Below are positions 8,547 to 17,707 of a stretch of 64,000 nt of DNA, one piece after another. How positions within the stretch are numbered: position 1 is the first letter of the stretch; each line of letters opens with the position of its first letter. This DNA comes from Paenibacillus humicus NBRC 102415. Its GTDB lineage: Bacteria; Bacillota; Bacilli; Paenibacillales; Paenibacillaceae. The DNA lies in NCBI RefSeq assembly GCF_004000905.1, contig NZ_BIMD01000022.1, forward strand, positions 19,196 through 83,195. The letters are read 5' to 3'. Both the position numbers and the translations under genes were made by a program. The notes below the pieces were generated by a model. It was not told the DNA's origin and ran no database searches. It worked only from the letters and a program-made list of their open reading frames with translations.

Positions 8547-9572
8547 TCAGCGGACGGGAGGATTCCCGGTAGACTCCCGGATGAGCAGCTTGGTATGGAG
8601 CAGCGTCTCGGCGTACGGCATGCCGGGATCCTCCAGTCTGGCCAGCAGCCGCTCGACCGCGCACCTGGCGTAGAGCGGAAGATCGACATCAACCGTCGTG
8701 ATGGGCGGTGTCGCCAGCCGGGACAGATAGCCGTTGTCGAAGCTGACGACGGAGGCGTCCTCGGGCACGCGCCGCCCGAGCTGCTGCAGCGCCGAGCTGA
8801 CCATGAAGCCGTACCCGTCGTTGACGCAGAACCAGGCGGTAGGCCCGCCGTTCAGCCCTTCCAGCCGCTTGCGGATCTCGTCGCTGTCCTCGGCCGCATC
8901 GGTCAGCAGCCAAGCCTCCTTCAACCGCAGGCCGAGCTCGAAGGCTGCAAGCCTCATCCCTTCCAGCCGCTCGTAATAGCTCGGAGAGAAGGAGATGTTC
9001 CCGACATAACCGATGTCGCGATGTCCGAGTCCGTACAGATGCCGGACGGCTTCGTAGGCGCTGAACCGGTTGTTGGTCAGGATGCAGTCCGCCTGCAGAT
9101 CGGGATGATGGTGGTCGATCAGGACGGCGGGAATGTCCGTATCCAGCACGGCCTGGATATAGGGAGTCGTAATATGGGACAGGATGAGCACGCCGTCCAC
9201 GGCCCGCTGCTGAATGAACGGCGGGAGAGTCAAGGACGCGGCATCGTTCGGGCTGATGGACTGGATGACCAGCTCGCAGCCGATCTTCTTGAGCTCCCGG
9301 TCGATGCTCAGGTAGATGTCGCTGAAGAAGCTTTTCATGGAGAAGGCATAGTCGGAAGCGATGAGCGCGATCGTCCGCGGCTTCGCCGCCGGGCCGGCTT
9401 CCTCCGTGTTGCCCCTTCGGGTATACGTGTAGCCCATCTCGTCGGCCGTCTTCATGATGAGCCGGCGGGTCTCGTCGCTAACGCCGGGCTTGCCCGTCAA
9501 AGCTTGGGAGACCGAGTTCTTGGACAGATTAAGCCTGTCGGCGATGTCCTGCATCGTTATTTTCGATTTCAA
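8547..9572 (-). CDS. LacI/GalR-family transcriptional regulator
   Basis: The 341-residue protein starts with the LacI helix-turn-helix and hinge (ITMQDIADRLNLSKNSVSQA, residues 5-24, then a SDETRRLIMKTADEMGY stretch). The rest is a periplasmic-binding-protein-like sugar effector domain. The start is TTG at 9572, with GGAGG nine bases upstream. It is divergent from the mannoside-type transporter operon and most likely controls it through operators in the shared intergenic region. LacI members usually release DNA when they bind the sugar or a phosphosugar. Confidence 0.92.
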   Translation of the reverse strand: MKSKITMQDIADRLNLSKNSVSQALTGKPGVSDETRRLIMKTADEMGYTYTRRGNTEEAGPAAKPRTIALIASDYAFSMKSFFSDIYLSIDRELKKIGCELVIQSISPNDAASLTLPPFIQQRAVDGVLILSHITTPYIQAVLDTDIPAVLIDHHHPDLQADCILTNNRFSAYEAVRHLYGLGHRDIGYVGNISFSPSYYERLEGMRLAAFELGLRLKEAWLLTDAAEDSDEIRKRLEGLNGGPTAWFCVNDGYGFMVSSALQQLGRRVPEDASVVSFDNGYLSRLATPPITTVDVDLPLYARCAVERLLARLEDPGMPYAETLLHTKLLIRESTGNPPVR

Positions 9573-9720
9573 AAGGGTCAGCCTCCGTTGTGCTCGCCCT
9601 TCGGGCCATATGCCCGACGCGCAGCCGTTCGTCTATCATTGTTTCCGCAGCGGGGCGGGAATGTCAAGCTTCGGCGGGAGGAAAATACATATCGAAACGG
9701 ATCGCAATCCCGCTCTATAA

Positions 9721-9734
9721 TTGTAACGTTACAA
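9721..9734. promoter_or_regulatory. perfect palindrome, candidate LacI-family operator
   Basis: TTGTAACGTTACAA is a perfect 14-bp palindrome with the central CpG typical of LacI-family operators. It sits between the divergent regulator and the sugar operon. A half-copy, TTGTAAC, recurs at 9783-9789, seven bases upstream of the second overlapping -35 candidate. Confidence 0.65.
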
Positions 9735-9789
9735 AATAAAATAGTAAAGTAAATAATGCGGAAATAGAATGACTTTATCGTTTTGTAAC

Positions 9790-9838
9790 TTGACTTGACG
9801 CGAATTATGCTCCATAATGAGTCTCACAAGCGCTTTCA
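9790..9838 (+). promoter_or_regulatory. sigma-A promoter of the sugar operon with cre-like site
   Basis: TTGACT (9790-9795) and CATAAT (9813-9818) are separated by 17 bases, a strong vegetative promoter. TCACAAGCGCTTTCA (9824-9838) lies at the expected start site. Its AAGCGCTTTCA half matches the CcpA cre consensus, so it could bind CcpA or the LacI-type regulator. The remaining intergenic sequence (9573-9720, 9839-9912) shows nothing else. Confidence 0.7.
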
Positions 9839-9912
9839 TTTTCAGTTTTGCTCATTGACAGCTGGATGACAGAGAATGATTTTAACATGACAAGTTAGGG
9901 AGGCCATGCAGA

Positions 9913-11241
9913 ATGAAAAAGAGAATCCCAATGGTTTTATCCGTTGCTTTGATCGCGGGCATGCTGTCCGCCTGCTCCACCGGCCAGAGCGGCCAAAACG
10001 AATCCGGCTCGGCGTCCGGAGAAGGCGTGACGACGATCGAGTTCTGGGCGGCGCCGAATCCGACGCAGCAGGCTTACTGGCAGGAGATGGCCAAGGCGTA
10101 TGAAGCCCAGAACGGCAAGGTCAAGATCAACGTCAGCGCGATCAAGGAATCGCCGACCTCCGAAGCCAGCATCCAGGCCGCGCTGGCGGCCAAGAGCGCG
10201 CCGACGATGTCGGAGAACATCAACCGCGGCTTCGCGGCCCAGCTGTCGAGCAGCAAGGCGCTTGTGCCGCTGGATACGCTGGAAGGCTACGACGACCTGC
10301 TCAAGGGACGCAGCATGAGCAAGACGATCGAGCCTTGGAAGTTCGCGGACGGCCATCAATACGTGCTTCCGATCTACTCCAATCCGATGCTGTTCGGCTG
10401 GCGCCTCGATATTTTGAAGGAGCTCGGCTACAACGAGCCGCCGAAGACGTACGGCGAAGTGCTGGAGCTGACCAAGAAGCTCAAGGACAAATACGGCGAC
10501 AAGAAATACCTGTGGGCGAAGCCGGATCTGGCCGATCCCACCGCCTGGAAGCGCTGGTTCGACTTCTACATGCTGTATGACGCCGCGTCGAACGGCAACA
10601 AGTTCATCGAGGGCGACACGTTCACCGGGGACGAGAAAGCCGGCATCGAAGTGCTGACGTTCGTCGACAGCCTGCGCAAGGAGAAAGGGCTGCTGGCGCG
10701 GCAGGTAACCGATCCGTTCGAGAACGGCACGGGGGTCTTCACCGATATCGGTCCGTGGACCTTTACGACCTGGGCGGAAAAATACCCGAACCTGAAGTAC
10801 AACGAAACCTACGCGCTGACGATGCCTCCGGTGCCTGACGGCGCCGATCCGGCCCAGAGCAAGACGTTCGCCGATACGAAGGGGCTTGTCATCTACGCTT
10901 CCGCGACGAAGGCGCAGCAGCAGGCGGCGCTTGATTTCGTGAAGTGGGTGTACAGCGACGCCAAAAACGACGCGGCCTGGTTCAAGCAGACGAATCTGCC
11001 GCCGGCCCGCGACGATCTGTCGACCAACGAATCGTTCAAGGCGATCCTGGACGAGAGTCCGCAGCTGAAGCCGTATGCGGAGAATGTGCCGAATGCGGTG
11101 CCGCCGATGGACAACGCCAAGTACAACGACCTGCAGACGATCATCGGCACGGAGGCTTTCAACAAAGTGGTCAAGGGCGAAATCGCGCCTGCCGAGGGCT
11201 GGGCGGCGATGAAGGCTGCGCTGGAGAAAGCCCTGAAATAA
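9913..11241 (+). CDS. sugar ABC transporter substrate-binding lipoprotein
   Basis: The 442-residue extracellular solute-binding protein (SBP_bac_1-like) has a lipoprotein signal peptide and lipobox LSACS near residues 17-21. A Gly/Ser/Gln linker and FWAAPNPTQQAYWQEMAKAY of the first lobe follow. It would be anchored on the outer membrane face and deliver an oligosaccharide to the two permeases that follow. GGGAGG precedes the ATG. It is the first gene of a five-gene operon with DUF1861 and GH130 genes, which points to manno-oligosaccharides. No ATPase is encoded, so a shared MsmX-type ATPase must energise it (known for such Bacillales systems). Confidence 0.9.
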   Translation: MKKRIPMVLSVALIAGMLSACSTGQSGQNESGSASGEGVTTIEFWAAPNPTQQAYWQEMAKAYEAQNGKVKINVSAIKESPTSEASIQAALAAKSAPTMSENINRGFAAQLSSSKALVPLDTLEGYDDLLKGRSMSKTIEPWKFADGHQYVLPIYSNPMLFGWRLDILKELGYNEPPKTYGEVLELTKKLKDKYGDKKYLWAKPDLADPTAWKRWFDFYMLYDAASNGNKFIEGDTFTGDEKAGIEVLTFVDSLRKEKGLLARQVTDPFENGTGVFTDIGPWTFTTWAEKYPNLKYNETYALTMPPVPDGADPAQSKTFADTKGLVIYASATKAQQQAALDFVKWVYSDAKNDAAWFKQTNLPPARDDLSTNESFKAILDESPQLKPYAENVPNAVPPMDNAKYNDLQTIIGTEAFNKVVKGEIAPAEGWAAMKAALEKALK

Positions 11242-11257
11242 GGGAGGTTCCGCTGTC

Positions 11258-12133
11258 ATGGACCAACGCAACAACAAGCTGGGCTGGATGTTCGCCAGCC
11301 CTTACCTCATCTACTCGCTGATCTTTTTCTTTGTGCCGCTCTTATGGTCTTTATTCCTGTCGTTTACGAACTGGGACCTCATCGCCCCGACGTTCAATTT
11401 CGTGGGGATCAGCAATTTCCTGGACGCGCTGCAATCGCCTGCCGTCCATGCGGCATTCTGGAATACGTACAAATTCATGATGATCTTCGTTCCGCTCGTC
11501 ACCGTGATGGCGATCGGCGTCGCCGTCGTCGTCCATGGACTGCCCCGGTTCAAAGGGCTGTTCCTGATCGGATTTTTCCTGCCGTACCTCAGCTCGGGCG
11601 TCGTGTCCGCGCTGATCGTGAAGGGGCTGCTCTCCTACACGAGTCCCGTCAATGAATTCCTGAGAGGCATCGGCATGGATATCAACTGGCTCGGCTCTCC
11701 CTTCTCGGCGCTGTTCGTCGTCGGCCTGATCCTCGCCTGGAAGTTCACCGGCTATTATGCGCTCATCATCACATCCGGCCTCGAGAGCATCGATAAGGAA
11801 GTGTACGAGGCCGCCGCCATCGACGGGGTCAAGGACAGCCAGCGGTTCTGGCGGATCACGCTGCCGCTGCTGTACCCGTCGCTCTATACGACGCTGATTC
11901 TGGCGTTCGGCGTGACGTTCGGCATCTTCACCGAGGTGTACCAGCTGACCGGCGGCGGTCCCGGCAACGCGACGAACACCTGGCAGATGGAGATCTTCAA
12001 GCAGGCATTCTCGAACATGCAGGTCGGCTACGCCTCCGCGGTCGCGCTGCTGGCGTCGCTGGCGACGTTCGCCTCGATTTTCGTGATCCGCAAAATTCTG
12101 GAGATATGGGGGAAGCGGAATGGTTGGGTCTAA
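11258..12133 (+). CDS. sugar ABC transporter permease (MalF/UgpA type)
   Basis: The 291-residue membrane protein has about six spans and the binding-protein-dependent transport motif near residues 187-205 (EAAAIDGVKDSQRFWRITLP), where the ATPase docks. It begins 16 bases after the binding protein gene with an AGGGAGG site and overlaps the next permease gene by 14 bases. It forms a heterodimeric channel with that partner for oligosaccharide uptake. Confidence 0.93.
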   Translation: MDQRNNKLGWMFASPYLIYSLIFFFVPLLWSLFLSFTNWDLIAPTFNFVGISNFLDALQSPAVHAAFWNTYKFMMIFVPLVTVMAIGVAVVVHGLPRFKGLFLIGFFLPYLSSGVVSALIVKGLLSYTSPVNEFLRGIGMDINWLGSPFSALFVVGLILAWKFTGYYALIITSGLESIDKEVYEAAAIDGVKDSQRFWRITLPLLYPSLYTTLILAFGVTFGIFTEVYQLTGGGPGNATNTWQMEIFKQAFSNMQVGYASAVALLASLATFASIFVIRKILEIWGKRNGWV

Positions 12134-12959
12134 TAAACGCAGCGGCGCCAGGCGGGCCGTCCGTTACTCGCTCGCCCTCGCGCTCCTGCTCGTCATGGTT
12201 TATCCCTATCTGTACATGGTGCTCAGCTCGTTCGCGGACTGGACGCAGATCGACAAGAAGCTGTTCCCGACGAGCTTCACGCTCAAGTCCTACGAGTGGC
12301 TGTTCAGCGGCGGCGAGACGGGCGTCACCCGTCCCTGGCTGAACGCGTTCATGAACAGCATCATCGTCTCGGTCGCCTCCACGGCGCTGATGATGCTGTT
12401 CGGCATCATGGTCGCCTACGCGCTGTCCAAGCTCAATTTCTTCGGCCGCAAGGCGATGAACAACTTCGTCCTGTTCCATATGTTCTTTCCGGCGATCATC
12501 CTGCTGGTGCCGACGTTTCTGGTCATCCAGCGGGTCGGCCTCTACGACACGTATCTGGGCCTGATCATTCCGAAGGCGGTCAGCCTGTGGGCGATCTTCA
12601 TGTACACGAACTTTTTCAAGGCCGTTCCTTCCGTCTTCATCGAGGCGGCCAAGCTGGACGGGGCATCCGATCTGAAAATCATGTTCCGCATCATGCTGCC
12701 GATGTCGAAGTCGATCACGACTGTCATCTTCCTGTTCCTGCTCATGGAGCGCTGGACCGAGCTGCTGTGGGACATGATCGCGGTCAAAAGCGATTCGATG
12801 CTGACGCTGAACGTGCTGCTCTCGCAGATGTTCGGACCGTACGGCTCCTATCCGGGACCGCTGTACGCCGCTTCGACCATCCTGACGCTGCCGATCATCG
12901 TCATGTTCCTGATCTTCAGCAAGAAGTTCCAGGAAGGCATGCAGTTCAGCCTCAAATAA
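12120..12959 (+). CDS. sugar ABC transporter permease (MalG/UgpE type)
   Basis: This 279-residue protein has about six membrane spans and the EAA-type loop EAAKLDGASDLKIMFRIMLP in its C-terminal half. Its start lies within the end of the preceding permease gene, so the two are translationally coupled. It is the second channel subunit of the probable beta-mannoside importer. Confidence 0.93.
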   Translation: MVGSNKRSGARRAVRYSLALALLLVMVYPYLYMVLSSFADWTQIDKKLFPTSFTLKSYEWLFSGGETGVTRPWLNAFMNSIIVSVASTALMMLFGIMVAYALSKLNFFGRKAMNNFVLFHMFFPAIILLVPTFLVIQRVGLYDTYLGLIIPKAVSLWAIFMYTNFFKAVPSVFIEAAKLDGASDLKIMFRIMLPMSKSITTVIFLFLLMERWTELLWDMIAVKSDSMLTLNVLLSQMFGPYGSYPGPLYAASTILTLPIIVMFLIFSKKFQEGMQFSLK

Positions 12960-12986
12960 ACATCCCATGCAGGGAGGAAACCTTCT

Positions 12987-13925
12987 ATGAATACTCGGAA
13001 GCTTGAGCCGTCATCATGCCGCGAGCTGCTGGCGGAATACCGGGCATCGGGCGCGCGGGCCGAGGCGCCGGAGCGGATTCCGTTCGCGGAAGTCGGGGAG
13101 AAGGATGTCTACAACATTGCCGCTCCGCTTCTGGACAGCGGCCGGGAAATCATCCCGGGCCGCGTGGAATCCCGGGACAGCGAGCATTCCATGGTCGTCT
13201 TCTTCGCGGAAGAGGGCGGACGGTGGCTGCCGCTGGAGGGGGCTCCGGTGCTGGAGCTCCAGGACCCGTTCCACTGCCGCATCGGCGGGAAGCTCATCGT
13301 CGGAGGCGTGGAGATCTATCCGCATCCGGACAACGAAGGCGCGCTGATGTGGCGGACCGTCTTTTACCGCGGCAGCGGACTTTCGGATTTAGAGCCGTTT
13401 TTCAAAGGACCGGACGGAATGAAGGATATCCGCCTGGTGGAGCTTGCCGATGGAGAGGTCGGGGTTTTCACCCGGCCCCAGGGCCGGAAGGGCGGCCGCG
13501 GCAAGATCGGATTCGCGAGGGCGTCCTCTCTGGACGGGCTTACGCTTGAGCTGATCGAGGATGCGCCGCTGCTGGAAGGCCAGTTCGCGGAGGGAGAATG
13601 GGGAGGGGCCAATGAAGCCCATCTGCTGCAGGACGGCCGGATCGGCGTGCTCGGACATGTCGCCTGCTTCGACGAAGCGGGGGACCGCCACTATTACCCG
13701 ATGGCGTTCGTGTTCGATGCTGACGGCGCCGGCTGCTCGAAGCTGAGCATTATCGCCGAGCGCAGCGTCTTTCTGCCCGGTCCGGCCAAGCGGGCGGACC
13801 TGCAGGATGTCGTCTTCAGCGGGGGGCTGCTTCGCAGAACAGACGGCACGGCGGTTTTATACGCGGGCATCAGCGACGCGGACGCGCAGAGGCTGGTCAT
13901 CGCCGACCCGTTTGCCGGCTTGTAA
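12987..13925 (+). CDS. DUF1861 family protein (possible beta-mannoside phosphorylase relative)
   Basis: This is a 312-residue soluble protein with beta-propeller-like repeats. It matches DUF1861 through PDGMKDIRLVELADGEVGV, the TRPQG motif and EGEWGGANEAHLLQDGRIGV. As I recall it, Leishmania members of this family are mannosyltransferase/phosphorylases acting on beta-1,2-mannan (GT108), related to GH130. The Asp in MKDIR would align with the general acid region EDPR of GH130; this alignment is my inference. AGGGAGG precedes the ATG. It lies between the permeases and the GH130 gene, so it probably acts on the imported oligosaccharide in the cytoplasm. Confidence 0.75.
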   Translation: MNTRKLEPSSCRELLAEYRASGARAEAPERIPFAEVGEKDVYNIAAPLLDSGREIIPGRVESRDSEHSMVVFFAEEGGRWLPLEGAPVLELQDPFHCRIGGKLIVGGVEIYPHPDNEGALMWRTVFYRGSGLSDLEPFFKGPDGMKDIRLVELADGEVGVFTRPQGRKGGRGKIGFARASSLDGLTLELIEDAPLLEGQFAEGEWGGANEAHLLQDGRIGVLGHVACFDEAGDRHYYPMAFVFDADGAGCSKLSIIAERSVFLPGPAKRADLQDVVFSGGLLRRTDGTAVLYAGISDADAQRLVIADPFAGL

Positions 13926-13968
13926 GCTTTGGCCGCATTACTAGTTAAGATACAAAGGAGTTCATGCC

Positions 13969-15030
13969 ATGAATAGCTACCGTTACGAACAGAATCCGCT
14001 GGTGACCCCGGCGGACGTGAAGCCGCATCGAGAGGATTTCGAGGTCATCGGCGCCTTCAACGCAGGGGTGGCGGAATATGACGGCGAAGTCATCCTGCTG
14101 CTGCGCGTGGCGGAACGCCCGATCAGCGAGGATCCGGAGGCGGTGCTGGCTCCCGTCTACAACAGGGAAAAAGGCGGCCTGGACCTCATACCGATCCGCA
14201 AGGACGACGAGCGCTACGACTTGTCCGATCCGCGCGTCATCGTGCGCAAGGAGCATGCGCCGGCCTTCGAATACCTGACCTCCCTCTCGTACCTGCGCAT
14301 CGCGCGCAGCCGGGACGGCAGGAGCTTCACGGTCGACGAGGAGCCGTTCATTTATCCGACGCAGCCCCTGGAGATTTTCGGCGTTGAAGACCCCCGCATC
14401 ACGCAGATAGGGGACACCTACTATATCTATTTCTCGGCCGTGTCGCCCGTCGGCATCGGGGAATCGCTCGTCTCCACGAAGGATTTCAAGAGCGTCACGC
14501 ATCACGGCATGATCTTCGGGCCGGACAACAAGGACGTCATCATCTTCCCCGAGCGCATCGGCGGCAAGTATTACGCCCTTCACCGCCCGACGACCAAAAG
14601 CTGCGGCCGCCCCGAGATGTGGATCGCGGAATCGGACAACCTGCTGTACTGGGGCAACCACCGCCATCTCATCGGGCTGCGCGACGGCATGTGGGACAGC
14701 GGCCGCATCGGAGGCGGAGCCGTTCCGATCCGGACGGAGCGCGGCTGGCTGGAGCTGTACCACGGCGCGACCAAGGATCACCGGTACTGCATGGGAGCCG
14801 TGCTGCTCGACCTGGACGATCCGTCCAAGGTGATTGCCCGCTCCGGCAAGCCGATTCTGGAGCCGGAGGCGGATTACGAGCGGGACGGCTTCTTCGGAGG
14901 CGTCGTCTTCTCCTGCGGCGCTCTCGTCGACGGAGACCGCGTCCGCATGTATTACGGCGCAGCCGACACGTCCATGGCTTGCGCGGAGCTCAGCCTGACG
15001 GAGATTCTGGACAGCCTGGAGCCGGTCTGA
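13969..15030 (+). CDS. GH130 family glycoside phosphorylase/hydrolase (mannoside-type)
   Basis: The 353-residue five-bladed propeller enzyme carries GH130 signatures: NPLVTPAD at the N-terminus, GAFNAGV near residue 30, LLRVAERP, FGVEDPRI with candidate catalytic Asp141, and WDSGRIGGGAVPI with ELYHG later. GH130 enzymes cleave beta-mannosides by phosphorolysis, usually giving mannose 1-phosphate; a minority are hydrolases. AAAGGAG precedes the ATG. It is the last gene of the LacI-controlled transport operon, has no signal peptide, and so would degrade imported manno-oligosaccharides. Linkage specificity (beta-1,2 or beta-1,4) cannot be fixed by eye. Confidence 0.88.
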   Translation: MNSYRYEQNPLVTPADVKPHREDFEVIGAFNAGVAEYDGEVILLLRVAERPISEDPEAVLAPVYNREKGGLDLIPIRKDDERYDLSDPRVIVRKEHAPAFEYLTSLSYLRIARSRDGRSFTVDEEPFIYPTQPLEIFGVEDPRITQIGDTYYIYFSAVSPVGIGESLVSTKDFKSVTHHGMIFGPDNKDVIIFPERIGGKYYALHRPTTKSCGRPEMWIAESDNLLYWGNHRHLIGLRDGMWDSGRIGGGAVPIRTERGWLELYHGATKDHRYCMGAVLLDLDDPSKVIARSGKPILEPEADYERDGFFGGVVFSCGALVDGDRVRMYYGAADTSMACAELSLTEILDSLEPV

Positions 15031-15157
15031 GCGCAGGCTTGGCCTTGCCCGGATCTGGACCCGCGTCTCTGCAAGGAGACGTCAAAAGCATAACATGCAA
15101 TAAGTTTTGCCCCTTTTCGTTCCTAGGCCAAGCCAAGGATTCTTGCTGGACAGCACC

Positions 15158-15184
15158 AGCCCCGGCGTATGCCGGGGCTTTTTT
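15158..15184 (+). terminator. intrinsic terminator of the sugar operon
   Basis: AGCCCCGGC and GCCGGGGCT pair around loop GTAT, followed by six T. The flanking intergenic sequence (15031-15157 and 15185-15343) shows no gene. Confidence 0.92.
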
Positions 15185-15343
15185 ATTCCCGCAATCGTTT
15201 TTATTCTCCTCATCGGATCGGCTTAAACCGTTCTTGCCCCTGCGAAGCGGGCCGTACTCTGGTACACTGGCGAAAAGAACGAGTCGAGAAGGCAAGGGGG
15301 ATGGACTCCCGGCTTGCCGATCCCGCATATGGAGGCTGCACCC

Positions 15344-16147
15344 ATGATCAACGAAAACGAAATGCCCCTTACAAGCAGAGACATAAGCGAAGGGCTGCGA
15401 AAAATAGGAGTGGAGGAAGGGATGCTGCTGCTGGTCCACTCCTCCATGAAGGCATTCGGCCGCTGGGTCGTCGGCGGGCCGGAAGCGGTCGTGCTTGCCC
15501 TCGAGGAAGCCGTCGGGGACAGCGGCACGATCGTCATGCCGGCCCAATCGTCGGATTTGTCCGAGCCCTCCTATTGGATGCGCCCGCCGGTTCCGGAATC
15601 ATGGTGGCCGCTCATTCGGGCCGAGATGCCCGCCTATCGCCCGGACTTGACGGCTACCCGCGGCATGGGCGCCGTCGTGGAATGCTTCCGCCGTCAAGAG
15701 GGCACGCTGCGCAGCGCCCATCCGCAGGTGAGCTTCGCCGCCCGCGGACCGCTGGCGCAGACGATTCTGGAACCGCATCTGCTGTCGCCTGCCCTCGGCG
15801 AAGGCTCCCCTCTTGAGCGGATGGCCGAGCTTGGCGGCCGGGCTCTGCTGCTTGGGGTCGACCACGAACGAAACACGACGCTGCATCTGGCCGAGCATCG
15901 CGCTTCTTACCCCAACAAGGAGATGCTCAGCCAAGGCTCTCCCATGCTGAGGAACGGCGTCAGGGAATGGGTGGTTTTCGAGGACCTTGCGTACCGCGAC
16001 GACGACTTCAACGTCGTCGGCGAAGCCTTTGAAAGGGATTGCCCGCTGGCCGCCAGAGGGCGGATCGGAGATGCGCTCGTGCGGCTGCTGCCGCAGCGGG
16101 AGCTGATCGACTACGCGGCGGCCTGGATGGAGGCCAACCGGTACTGA
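15344..16147 (+). CDS. AAC(3)-family N-acetyltransferase (YokD-like)
   Basis: The 267-residue protein carries the aminoglycoside 3-N-acetyltransferase family pattern: LVHSSMKAFGRWVVGGPEAV, then GTIVMPAQSSD, then TRGMGAVVECFRRQEGTLRS with AHPQVSFAA. It would transfer acetyl from acetyl-CoA to an amino group. Chromosomal members of this kind in Bacillales often have no proven resistance role. GGAGG at 15331-15335 is eight bases before ATG 15344, which fixes the start over an upstream TTG at 15314. It is a single gene, with the permease gene 70 bases downstream. Confidence 0.85.
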   Translation: MINENEMPLTSRDISEGLRKIGVEEGMLLLVHSSMKAFGRWVVGGPEAVVLALEEAVGDSGTIVMPAQSSDLSEPSYWMRPPVPESWWPLIRAEMPAYRPDLTATRGMGAVVECFRRQEGTLRSAHPQVSFAARGPLAQTILEPHLLSPALGEGSPLERMAELGGRALLLGVDHERNTTLHLAEHRASYPNKEMLSQGSPMLRNGVREWVVFEDLAYRDDDFNVVGEAFERDCPLAARGRIGDALVRLLPQRELIDYAAAWMEANRY

Positions 16148-16217
16148 CCGCGCGGCCGGCCAAGGATAGTTCCGGCGGATCTGGACCATCCTACCTCCAT
16201 AAGGGAGGCTTGAAATC

Positions 16218-17636
16218 ATGTCCGAACATCTCAAGCGTCCTCGGGCTGCCGCCGCCGGAGGGGCGGGCTCCGAAGGGGGCGCAAACGGCCTTTCTTGGTG
16301 GAAGCTGTCGCTGTTCGGAGCGGGCTGCACGATCGGCACCGCTTTTTTTCTCGGCACCGGCATCGCCGTCCGCCGGAGCGGCTTCCTCGTGCTGCCGATT
16401 TTTCTGGCTGCTGCCGCGGCCACTTATTTCGTCTATGAGGCGCTTGCTTCCATGACGGCCGAGCAGCCGGAAAAGGGCTCGTTCCGAGCGTATGCCAAAA
16501 AAGCGTACGGAAGATGGGCCGGCTTCAGCACGGGCTGGATCTACTGGTCTTCCGAGCTGCTCATTCTCGGGGGCTCCCTGACAGCTCTCGGGCTGTTCAC
16601 GCGGTACTGGCTTCCGGCTGTTCCGCTATGGGTTTTTGCCGCAGGCTACGCCGTGCTGGCGCTCGCCGTCGTCGTGCTGGGGTCCAAAGGAATCAACACC
16701 GCCGAGAACCTGTTCGCCGTCGTGAAAATCGCGGCCGTCGCCATGTTCATCGCCGTCGCCGCCTTCATGCTGCTGAGCGGCAGAACGTCCCCGGCGGCAA
16801 AGCCGGCGGAGTGGAGGGGGCTGCTGGAGGCCGGCGGCTGGAAAGGCGCCTGGAGCGGACTTCTATACGCCTTCTACGCCTTCAGCGGCATCGAGGTGAT
16901 GGGTTTCATGGCTGCCGGACTGAAGCGGCCTGCGGATGCCCCCAAGGCGGGCCGCATCATGCTGCTCGGCATTGGAATCCTCTATCTTCTTTCCATCGGC
17001 CTTGCAATTGTGGTCGTGCCGCGTTCGGATATGAATTCCTCGGAAAGCCCGTTTGTCCAGACGCTCGAGGTGATGAGGCTGTCCGTGCTCGTCCATATGC
17101 TCAACGGGGTGCTGATCGTCGCCGGATTCTCGATCCTCGTCGCCTCTCTGTACGGCGTATCCACGATGCTGGTGTCGCTCGCATCGGACGGAGACGCTCC
17201 GCGCTGGCTGACGCGGACGGCGGGGGCCCGGCGCCTGCCATGGGCGGCGCTGCTCGTCAACGCGGGCGGCATGACGGTCTCCGTCGTGCTTGCCCTGCTT
17301 CTGCCCTCGACGCTGTTCGAGCATCTGGCGACAGCCGGCGGCCTGGTGCTTCTCTATGTATGGATGTTCATCGTCGCGACTTATCTGAAGCTGCATAAGC
17401 CGGGGCTTCCGGGATGGATCAAAAGCGGGACGGCGCTTGCCCTCATGGCGGCCGCCGCCTCCGGCTCGCTGCTGGAGCCGGCAGGCCGGCCAGGCTTCTG
17501 GGCCAGTCTGGCGATTGCCGCGGCGGTGGGCGCCGTCACGCTGGCCATGTCGAGACGCTGGAAGGGCGGACAGCCGCAGCCAGGCGAGGAGAAGCGTTCC
17601 GAGGGCGACGCTTGCGGGGAGACGGCTTCATCCTGA
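16218..17636 (+). CDS. APC-family amino acid permease
   Basis: The 472-residue protein has about twelve membrane spans. The first helix has the APC signature LFGAGCTIGTAFFLGTGIAV and the third region reads GSFRAYAKKAYGRWAGF. It imports an amino acid by proton symport at the cytoplasmic membrane; the substrate is not evident. GGGAGG precedes the ATG. The hydrophilic C-terminal tail (about 30 residues) is probably cytosolic. It converges on the leftward YqcI gene, and no clear terminator lies between them. Confidence 0.88.
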   Translation: MSEHLKRPRAAAAGGAGSEGGANGLSWWKLSLFGAGCTIGTAFFLGTGIAVRRSGFLVLPIFLAAAAATYFVYEALASMTAEQPEKGSFRAYAKKAYGRWAGFSTGWIYWSSELLILGGSLTALGLFTRYWLPAVPLWVFAAGYAVLALAVVVLGSKGINTAENLFAVVKIAAVAMFIAVAAFMLLSGRTSPAAKPAEWRGLLEAGGWKGAWSGLLYAFYAFSGIEVMGFMAAGLKRPADAPKAGRIMLLGIGILYLLSIGLAIVVVPRSDMNSSESPFVQTLEVMRLSVLVHMLNGVLIVAGFSILVASLYGVSTMLVSLASDGDAPRWLTRTAGARRLPWAALLVNAGGMTVSVVLALLLPSTLFEHLATAGGLVLLYVWMFIVATYLKLHKPGLPGWIKSGTALALMAAAASGSLLEPAGRPGFWASLAIAAAVGAVTLAMSRRWKGGQPQPGEEKRSEGDACGETASS

Positions 17637-17707
17637 GGCGGCGAACGTTTCGTCTTCTCGCCTGAGCGCTCAAGACCCGCGAGAATGCTTCCTTGCGGAA
17701 TCCGGAT

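Noticed and set aside
15344..16147. Calling the AAC(3)-type gene an antibiotic resistance gene
   Set aside because: The family match is good, but chromosomal relatives in Bacillales often have no resistance role and there is no mobile element or resistance context nearby.
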